DNA of 64,000 nt, taken from assembly GCF_032362555.1 (NCBI RefSeq), contig NC_083509.1:3247001-3311000 (forward strand). Reading direction: 5' to 3'. The notes under the pieces are model-generated. The model was not told the DNA's origin. It saw only the letters and a list, made by a program, of their open reading frames with translations, and did no database searches. The position numbers and the translations under genes were made by a program. This document shows, piece by piece, positions 51,401-62,200 of this stretch (its first letter is position 1; each line of letters starts with the position of its first letter). The DNA is from Amyelois transitella. Taxonomy: Eukaryota; Arthropoda; Insecta; Lepidoptera; Pyralidae.

Positions 51401-54400
51401 CGCCGCCGGCAGAGCTCGCACGATCTGCACCGCTCTGTGCCCACGCACACGCCCTCGCCGAGGACTTCCGTCTTGCCTGAAGCGGAACAAAGGTGCAAAA
51501 AAATGCCTTGTTATTTTTTTTTTTAAAGGTATTTAATCTTCGTCAATAAGGTGCTGTACAGACGACAGACCATCCATGACTTTTTATTATGGGAAAATAA
51601 AACTTATGTACACGCATACTACACGCAAAAAGTGCGGTGCACAAAAAATCCGACATCATGTCTTTTCCTTCTTTTGCTTCTACGACAAAAGTTGGCTGTT
51701 ATCGTAGTTAGTAAGATAAAGATGCATGATTTTATGTATCTACCTATTTCTGTGGTATTGGTTAAGAAAAAAACAATGGAAATTCAAATATGGCTCATAC
51801 ATATTTGAATCTCAATTCTATCATTAAGCCAGACAGCTGAGCGTATCAGTCTTTTCGAGACCAAGAGCAAGGAATATTCCTTGCGAGGTACACAGAGCCA
51901 ACGGTCTCGAGTCGAACGGAGTCTATATAGACTTGATAATATGTATGTATGGAAACCGTATATATTGATATTGACCATATTATTATATTCCCAGCGATGC
52001 AGCCGCTCTCCGCGAACAGCTCGCAGCTTGTCGGGAAGAGCTTAAAGAGCTAAAGGAGCGCTACCGGGAGCTGGACGACGAGTGTGAGACATGCGCGGAG
52101 TACTTGCGAGAGAGGGACGCCCAGTGTGCCCGCCTGAGGAGGGAGAAGGCTGCTCTCGAGGTATACTTTACTCTCTTACACACAGATATAGCTATAATAA
52201 GATAATTAGGTACTCTCTGAACGGCTATATATATTTAAATCATAATGATCTCTAGCGAAATCTTATCGTTTATTTGTTTTTTTTTTTCTATTATTCTCTA
52301 TTTCTTTTTATTTTTTTATTCCCAGAATGTGGTCACCGAATTGAAAGAAAAGATGAAGGGTATGAATTCAATAAAAAGTGAATTGGAATCTAAGACATTA
52401 ATCGATGCTGCCGTTAACACCGATAAAGGTACTTGATTCATTATATATTTAAATAAAAATTATTAATTTAATATAAATACAGTTGAATTGAGAACCTCCT
52501 TTTCCTCCTTAGTTTAAAAATGAATAAATCAATAGAGATAAAATAACGTATAGTATATATAAAAAGAACTATCTTTTGCCTACTGCAGTTTGTTTATGGT
52601 TTAAGTAAGAAATATCGCTTGTTGAATCAACTCAAATTTAAAAACATGGAAAAAAAGGAATTCTATGTATATCTTTTGAAATTGGAGGTGCTTATTACAG
52701 TAATATATATTTTTCTGAATACTTTTGTAAACATATGATTACTATCGCAGACTGGGCAAACCTCCACTCTATAGTAGTGGACCGGATGTCGTACGACGCT
52801 GAAGTGGAGAAGAACAAGAGGTTAACCAAGCTCATTGAGGAGCTCAGGTTCAAGAAGCAAGACCTCAAGAACACGGTGGCCAAGATGCAGCAAAAATTGA
52901 TGGAGAAGACGACCTCGGGGAAGGAAGACAGGTGAGTTTTAAGCAGGTTTCCCGCGCCGTTCTCATTCACTAGTAAGAAAGGTTTTCACTTGTGTCGAAT
53001 TATTTGATTATGTCACATCTGTGAATGTTTCACATGGGTGAAATTTTATCAAGTACAAATCTTTTAACATTTCAGTGCTTTCAACCAGGTATGTTTAGTA
53101 GAATCCCAAATTGTATTGATGTTCAAATCCACGAAATCTTTGTTTGCGCGATTTAGACTCTTCGCTGCTATTGGCTGAGCGCGTCGCATTCTTTCGCTAT
53201 GATTGTAGTTGTAATTTCAGCACATTTCACCCAATTAGCACAACCCACAGGTTAAATTTGCTTTTAATGTTTACCGTTTTAACATTTGAAAGAAATCACT
53301 TACTATCTGTATGTTTCTACTATTATTAGTTCTGTATCCATATTTACAAATATATATATTCAAACAGGGAATTGGAAGTTACTAAGTCTGCTCTAGAAGC
53401 GTGCAGACAAGAGTTGGAGGAACTGAGAGAGAGATATAGAGAATTGGATGAAGAGTGCGACACGTGCGCGCAGTACCTGCGAGAAAGAGATGAGCAATGT
53501 CGGAAACTGAAGGAGGAAAGAACGACGCTTCAGGTAAGATTTGCTATACTGCCATACTTGTTTGTTTGTTAACACTTTATGCATTATCTACTGAACATAA
53601 TTAAGGGTCTGAAGAAGGGCATAGGGTACCTTCATAGCTGGGCACCGTTAATCAAATAGTTAACTTCGTTAATCGTTAATCCGCTACAAAAAAAGTTAGC
53701 TTCGTTAAACGTTAAAGCGTTACATTTCGGAAGAATTAACGCAAGTTAACGTTAATCGTTAATCCGTTAATATGTGTAAAATTGCATTTTTATATCGTTG
53801 CGTTAGTGAACTTATAAAACTTGTTGGTTTAGGTTCTGGAAGTTAACAGGTTAGGAATAAAACAAAATACTTGTATAATTCAAATGTGTAATTTAATTGT
53901 CGGGCATAAGGTGCATATTCCCCTTCATGAACATTAACATGTTGAAGTTCTCGTCTGAAAGCGACGCTCGTTTTGGTGTGACCCGTGGAAAACAGACGTT
54001 CAACTGCAGCGCTTGAGGGTATAGCAGTATTGTATTTAATAAATAGATTTATAAATATCTGTTCCCCGAGGAATGCAGCATCGTTGAACGAGTCTACTGA
54101 TTTCATGTCCAGCCACATTTTAACGAGACTTTGCGCTTTACTCTTTAAAGAGTTGGAGCTCTTTGGTTTTTCTATAGACTGAGTCACAGAATTGAAAAGT
54201 CTTCCTCCTCGTCATCATCGTTGTTACTCGCATTGCTCCCTCCGCCAGTTAAACTATCTCTGTCCTTCGAATTTTCCGCTGCTTCTTGTCTTAAAGCATC
54301 TTCTACCTTTTTTTCCATACCCTTTCTTACTGCATCCACTCTACTGCTGTCATACGTTTCCAGCCATATCAACCGGAACTTTGGGTGAAATGCCGCGGCA

Positions 54401-56237
54401 AGTAGGCACTGTTCATCATTCAGGCAGGCATTAGATTAACGATTAACGGACTACTGCATATTAACGAAAGTTAACGTGTCCGTTAACATTTTTAAAAGTT
54501 AACTTAAAAGTTAATTCGTTAATCAAAATGTTAACTTCGTTAATTAACGATTAACGGATTAACGAGTTAATGCCCAGCTATGGGTACCTTTCATCCCGGT
54601 ACAAACTATAGCTCCCGTGGGATATGAAGAAACCTGTATTCTTTTATAGGAAGCGTCAAATTCGCGCGGGCTAAACTAATAATAAAAGCTAGTACAAGTA
54701 AATAATATATTTAATATATAAGCCAGTATGAAGACAATATATTTAACCCTCTGACTAAAGGTTGATAGCCAACAATAATAGAATCCTAAGTGGATTACTC
54801 AGGTTTTCACACGAAGCGGCTCCCGTCATAATCACACATATAAAGTATTTGACACAAATTTTTCGTCTCAATCACATGTTTCATTTTCAGAATATGCTAA
54901 CCGAATTGAGAGAAAAGTTGACTACTGCAAGTGCAAATAATACTGGATCTGAATCTAACACATTCGAAAATGCAGTCGTCAACAACGATAAGAACACTAG
55001 AAAGGACGACAGGTGAGTGTTACATAGCTACAAATCAATCATAACACTAGAAATCGCCATTTTTTATAAGTATTTATGTAGAAACGTAGTCTCACAATCT
55101 CTTCGAAAAAGTGTCCAAAATAAAATAATGTTTCCGTCCGTTGAAAAATGGATCTTAATGTATTACAATAAAGTACACAATACTCAAAAAAAAGGTCCGA
55201 GCATTCACGTTAAATTTAAGGATTTGGATGCTATATAATGTATATATCAGTAAGGTACATGTAAAAGTGAGAACATTTTTTTTATTTGCTTTGTTTTGTG
55301 TATCTGGTATATATAGATACCTGTAAATTTGCCTATTTCAACTTAGGCTTAATAAAATTTCAAATAAATAAATGTATTTCAGAAATGTCGAAACAATAAA
55401 AGCATCTCTACAAGCGTGCAGAAAAGAGTTGGAAGAACTCAGAGAGAAATACAAAGAGTTGGATGAAGAGTGCGAAACTTGCGCACAGTATCTGCGAGAA
55501 AGAGACGAACAATGCCGGAAATTGAAGGAGGATAAAGCAGCGCTTCAGGTTGGTTAGAATATAATCTATATAATGAGAGCTTTATAATTTGTCTAAGCGT
55601 GTCGAATCTGGCGGATCTTATTGTCGTCAGATTATTTCAATGAATGAGTTTAAGTCTGAATCAGTTAACTATTCGACCTAAGTCTTCTCACTGTATCTTT
55701 GTTCTTTAATGTAAAAAAAGTTTACGAATACTGCAATCATAATTATCATTTAGCTGGAAAGATACACAAGTCACAAAGAATTGCAATATTCACTGGTAAT
55801 AAAACATTGCAACTTCTAATATTCAGTGGTTCTTCATTTCCATCGTAAAGAGGACACCAGCCTCCAAAGCTTGGCACGCCCGGCGCTGTTTTAATGGCGC
55901 GAAAAACAATCGCTGTTTCGCTTTTTATTATGACGTGAAACGGGACAGCGATAGTTTTTCGTCCGATAAAAACAGCGTCGCGCGCGCCACGTTCGGGGGC
56001 ATTCTATACCATTTTAATGAAATAAACTGCATTTTTTTCTCTGTACAAGGACGTGTTATAACGTAAATTCGTTTATTTCAGGCCAAACTGGATCAACAGC
56101 AGGCGGAGTCGGGCTCGCTGTCGCAGAGCGCCCGGCGGAAGCGGCAGTCGCTGCACGACCACAACCGCGGCGCCGTGCACGAGGCCACCACAGACACTAG
56201 CGATGGTAACATCCGTACTAATATTATAAATGCGAAA

Positions 56238-56271
<34 letters not shown>

Positions 56272-59200
56272 TCCTCTTTCACGGCCGAACCACTGAACCG
56301 ATTTTGATGAAATTTGGTATGTATATAGTTTAAGACCCGCGTTCAAACATAGGCTATTTTTTTTTTCAAAAATCGACCCCCTAAATAGTCAAATAGGGGG
56401 TTGAAAGTTTGTATGAAAATCATCGTTCCGCTTTCACGCCTGACCCGCTGATCCGATTTTGATGAAATTTGGTATGTATATAGTTTAAAACACGCGTTCA
56501 AACATAGGCAATATTTTTTTCAAAAATCGACCCGCAAAATAGTCAAATGGGGGGGTGAAAGTTTGTATGAAAATCATCTTTCCGCTTTCACGCCCGAACC
56601 GCTGAACCGATTTTAATGAAATTTGATATGTATATAATTTAAGACCCGCGTTCAAACATAGGCTACTTTTTTTTTCAAAAATCGACCCCCCAAAATAGTC
56701 AAATTAGGGGTTGAAAGTTTGAATGAAAATCATCGTTCCGCTTTCAAGCCTGACCCGCTGAACCGATTTTAATGAAATTTGGTATGTATATAGTTTAAAA
56801 CCCGCGTTCAAACATAGGCTACGTTTTTTTTCAAAAATCGACCCCCTAAATACTCAAATGGGGGGGTGAAAGTTCGTATGAAAATACTATACTATCCGTA
56901 CTTCCGTACTAATATTATAAATGCGAAAGTCTGTCTGTCTGTCTGTTCCTCTTTCACGGCCGAACCACTGAACCGATTTTGATGAAATTTGGTATGTATA
57001 TAGTTTAAGACCCGCGTTCAAACATAGGCTATTTTTTTTTCAAAAATCGACCCCCTAAATAGTCAAATGGGGGGTTGAAAGTTTGTATGAAAATCATCGT
57101 TCCGCTTTCACGCCTGACCCGCTGATCCGATTTTGATGAAATTTGGTATGTATATAGTTTAAAACACGCGTTCAAACATAGGCAATATTTTTTTCAAAAA
57201 TCGACCCGCAAAATAGTCAAATGGGGGGGTGAAAGTTTGTATGAAAATCATCTTTCCGCTTTCACGCCCGAACCGCTGAACCGATTTTAATGAAATTTGA
57301 TATGTATATAATTTAAGACCCGCGTTCAAACATAGGCTACTTTTTTTTTCAAAAATCGACCCCCCAAAATAGTCAAATTAGGGGTTGAAAGTTTGAATGA
57401 AAATCATCGTTCCGCTTTCAAGCCTGACCCGCTGAACCGATTTTAATGAAATTTGGTATGTATATAGTTTAAAACCCGCGTTCAAACATAGGCTACGTTT
57501 TTTTTCAAAAATCGACCCCCTAAATACTCAAATGGGGGGGTGAAAGTTCGTATGAAACTACTATACTATCCGTACTTCCGTACTAATATTATAAATGCGA
57601 AAGTCTGTCTGTCTGTCTGTCTGTCTGTTCCTCTTTCACGGCCGAACCACTGAACCGATTTTGATGAAATTTGGTATGTATATAGTTTAAGACCCGCGTT
57701 CAAACATAGGCTATTTTTTTTTCAAAAATCGACCCCCTAAATAGTCAAATGGGGGGTTGAAAGTTTGTATGAAAATCATCGTTCCGCTTTCACGCCTGAC
57801 CCGCTGATCCGATTTTGATGAAATTTGGTATGTATATAGTTTAAAAGACGCGTTCAAACATAGGCAATATTTTTTTCAAAAATCGACCCGCAAAATAGTC
57901 AAATGGGGGGGTGAAAGTTTGTATGAAAATCATCTTTCCGCTTTCACGCCCGAACCGCTGAACCGATTTTAATGAAATTTGATATGTATATAATTTAAGA
58001 CCCGCGTTCAAACATAGGCTACTTTTTTTTTCAAAAATCGACCCCCCAAAATAGTCAAATTAGGGGTTGAAAGTTTGAATGAAAATCATCGTTCCGCTTT
58101 CAAGCCTGACCCGCTGAACCGATTTTAATGAAATTTGGTATGTATATAGTTTAAAACCCGCGTTCAAACATAGGCTACGTTTTTTTTCAAAAATCGACCC
58201 CCTAAATACTCAAATGGGGGGGTGAAAGTTCGTATGAAAATACTATACTATCCGTACTTCCGTACTAATATTATAAATGCGAAAGTCTGTCTGTCTGTCT
58301 GTCTGTCTGTTCCTCTTTCACGGCCGAACCACTGAACCGATTTTGATGAAATTTGGTATGTATATAGTTTAAGACCCGCGTTCAAACATAGGCTATTTTT
58401 TTTTCAAAAATCGACCCCCTAAATAGTCAAATGGGGGGTTGAAAGTTTGTATGAAAATCATCGTTCCGCTTTCACGCCTGACCCGCTGATCCGATTTTGA
58501 TGAAATTTGGTATGTATATAGTTTAAAAGACGCGTTCAAACATAGGCAATATTTTTTTCAAAAATCGACCCGCAAAATAGTCAAATGGGGGGGTGAAAGT
58601 TTGTATGAAAATCATCTTTCCGCTTTCACGCCCGAACCGCTGAACCGATTTTAATGAAATTTGATATGTATATAATTTAAGACCCGCGTTCAAACATAGG
58701 CTACTTTTTTTTTCAAAAATCGACCCCCCAAAATAGTCAAATTAGGGGTTGAAAGTTTGAATGAAAATCATCGTTCCGCTTTCAAGCCTGACCCGCTGAA
58801 CCGATTTTAATGAAATTTGGTATGTATATAGTTTAAAACCCGCGTTCAAACATAGGCTACGTTTTTTTTCAAAAATCGACCCCCTAAATACTCAAATGGG
58901 GGGGTGAAAGTTCGTATGAAAATACTATACTATCCGTACTTCCGTACTAATATTATAAATGCGAAAGTCTGTCTGTCTGTCTGTCTGTCTGTTCCTCTTT
59001 CACGGCCGAACCACTGAACCGATTTTGATGAAATTTGGTATGTATATAGTTTAAGACCCGCGTTCAAACATAGGCTATTTTTTTTTCAAAAATCGACCCC
59101 CTAAATGGTCAAATGGGGGGTTGAAAGTTTGTATGAAAATCATCGTTCCGCTTTCACGCCTGACCCGCTGATCCGATTTTGATGAAATTTGGTATGTATA

Positions 59201-62200
59201 TAGTTTAAAAGACGCGTTCAAACATAGGCAATATTTTTTTCAAAAATCGACCCGCAAAATAGTCAAATGGGGGGGTGAAAGTTTGTATGAAAATCATCTT
59301 TCCGCTTTCACGCCCGAACCGCTGAACCGATTTTAATGAAATTTGATATGTATATAATTTAAGACCCGCGTTCAAACATAGGCTACTTTTTTTTTCAAAA
59401 ATCGACCCCCCAAAATAGTCAAATTAGGGGTTGAAAGTTTGAATGAAAATCATCGTTCCGCTTTCAAGCCTGACCCGCTGAACCGATTTTAATGAAATTT
59501 GGTATGTATATAGTTTAAAACCCGCGTTCAAACATAGGCTACGTTTTTTTTCAAAAATCGACCCCCTAAATACTCAAATGGGGGGGTGAAAGTTCGTATG
59601 AAAATACTATACTATCCGTACTTCCGTACTAATATTATAAATGCGAAAGTCTGTCTGTCTGTCTGTTCCTCTTTCACGGCCGAACCACTGAACCGATTTT
59701 GATGAAATTTGGTATGTATATAGTTTAAGACCCGCGTTCAAACATAGGCTATTTTTTTTTCAAAAATCGACCCCCTAAATAGTCAAATGGGGGGTTGAAA
59801 GTTTGTATGAAAATCATCGTTCCGCTTTCACGCCTGACCCGCTGATCCGATTTTGATGAAATTTGGTATGTATATAGTTTAAAAGACGCGTTCAAACATA
59901 GGCAATATTTTTTTCAAAAATCGACCCGCAAAATAGTCAAATGGGGGGGTGAAAGTTTGTATGAAAATCATCTTTCCGCTTTCACGCCCGAACCGCTGAA
60001 CCGATTTTAATGAAATTTGATATGTATATAATTTAAGACCCGCGTTCAAACATAGGCTACTTTTTTTTTCAAAAATCGACCCCCCAAAATAGTCAAATTA
60101 GGGGTTGAAAGTTTGAATGAAAATCATCGTTCCGCTTTCAAGCCTGACCCGCTGAACCGATTTTAATGAAATTTGGTATGTATATAGTTTAAAACCCGCG
60201 TTCAAACATAGGCTACGTTTTTTTTCAAAAATCGACCCCCTAAATACTCAAATGGGGGGGTGAAAGTTCGTATGAAAATACTATACTATCCGTACTTCCG
60301 TACTAATATTATAAATGCGAAAGTCTGTCTGTCTGTCTGTCTGTCTGTTCCTCTTTCACGGCCGAACCACTGAACCGATTTTGATGAAATTTGGTATGTA
60401 TATAGTTTAAGACCCGCGTTCAAACATAGGCTATTTTTTTTTCAAAAATCGACCCCCTAAATGGTCAAATGGGGGGTTGAAAGTTTGTATGAAAATCATC
60501 GTTCCGCTTTCACGCCTGACCCGCTGATCCGATTTTGATGAAATTTGGTATGTATATAGTTTAAAACACGCGTTCAAACATAGGCAATATTTTTTTCAAA
60601 AATCGACCCGCAAAATAGTCAAATGGGGGGGTGAAAGTTTGTATGAAAATCATCTTTCCGCTTTCACGCCCGAACCGCTGAACCGATTTTAATGAAATTT
60701 GATATGTATATAATTTAAGACCCGCGTTCAAACATAGGCTACTTTTTTTTTCAAAAATCGACCCCCCAAAATAGTCAAATTAGGGGTTGAAAGTTTGAAT
60801 GAAAATCATCGTTCCGCTTTCAAGCCTGACCCGCTGAATCGATTTTAATGAAATTTGGTATGTATATATGTAGTTTAAAACCCGCGTTCAAACATAGGCT
60901 ACGTTTGTTTTCAAAAATCGACCCCCTATATACTCAAATGGGGGGGTGAAAGTTCGTATGAAAATACTATACTATCCGTACTTCCGTACTAATATTATAA
61001 ATGCGAAAGTCTGTCTGTCTGTCTGTCTGTCTGTTCCTCTTTCACGGCCGAACCACTGAACCGATTTTGATGAAATTTGGTATGTATATAGTTTGAGACC
61101 CGCGTTCAAACATAGGCTATTTTTTTTTCAAAAATCGACCCCCTAAATAGTAAAATGGGGGGTTGAAAGTTTGTATGAAAATCATCGTTCCGCTTTCACG
61201 CCTGACCCGCTGATCCGATTTTGATGAAATTTGGTATGTATATAGTTTAAAAGACGCGTTCAAACATAGGCAATATTTTTTTCAAAAATCGACCCGCAAA
61301 ATAGTCAAATGGGGCGGTGAAAGTTTGTATGAAAATCATCGTTCCGCTTTCACGCCTGACCCGCTGAACCGATTTTGATGAAATTTGGTATGTATATAGT
61401 TTAAGATCCGCGTTCAAACATAGGCTACGTTTTTTTTTTCAAAATTCGACCCCCAAAATAGTCAAATGGGGGGGTGAAAGTTTGTATGAAAATCATCGTT
61501 CCGCTTTCACGCCTGAACCGCTGAACCGATTTTGATGAAATTTGAAATGCATATAGATTGAGATACGAGTTCAAACATAGGCTACTTTTTTTTTCAAAAA
61601 ACAACCCCCAAAACAGTGAAAGGGGGGGGGGGGGGGGTGAATCATCGTTCCGATTTTACGGCCTAACCGCTAGGCCGATTTTGATGAAATTTGGTATGTA
61701 TACAGTTTTAGTATTTTTATTTTAACGTCAACAGAAATTTATAATCTGTGAAAATGTCACCTGTCTAGCTAATACGGATCATGAGACACGCCTGGTGACA
61801 GGAGGATGGGTGAGCGGACAGACGAACTAACAGACAGACGGACACCGAAGTCGAGTAATAGGGTCCCATTTTTACCCTTAAGGTACGACGGAACCCTAAT
61901 AAGTGTTAATTTTTGATATGCAAAAGATTAGAAAATTTATTCCTTCAATGAATAATTTGTTTGATAATGTAGCAATAGATGGCGTCACCATGTAATGTAA
62001 AAGTCGCTATCGTTTGTCGTTCGACAATCAATAAGACTTCTATGATTTTGAAAGCATTTTTACCCTCAGTTAATAAGTTGTTGGTCGTTTCGTATTCATG
62101 CTTGAAGACGTTTCGTTGTGTTTTGTTCATTTGTATTTAAAATATATTGGTTAGTAAAAAATACGTGTCAGTTGCGGAAAGCGGGATGGCACTAAATAGG

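Larger units (their letters stand above)
49787..56205 (+). other. Duplicated tail exons of the kinesin (exons 16-26)
   Basis: Exons 20, 23 and 25 (51995-52160, 53368-53533, 55383-55548) are each exactly 166 bases, phase 2 in and phase 0 out. They encode the same helical segment with [17 protein letters not shown], a C-x2-C-x10-C pattern. Exons 21 and 24 (…TELKEKM… and …TELREKL…) are also related. Exons 16, 19 and 26 each carry the basic motif RR-R/K-RQS-L/S-HD, which fits the R-R-x-S consensus of basophilic kinases such as Aurora or PKA. The block is therefore a repeated multi-exon cassette. Exons 23+24, and 24+25, total 288 bases and could be skipped without a frameshift. Confidence 0.85.

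Noticed and set aside
56211..61720. CRISPR array
   Set aside because: Repeats are long, contiguous and without unique spacers, in a eukaryotic intron; it is a satellite.
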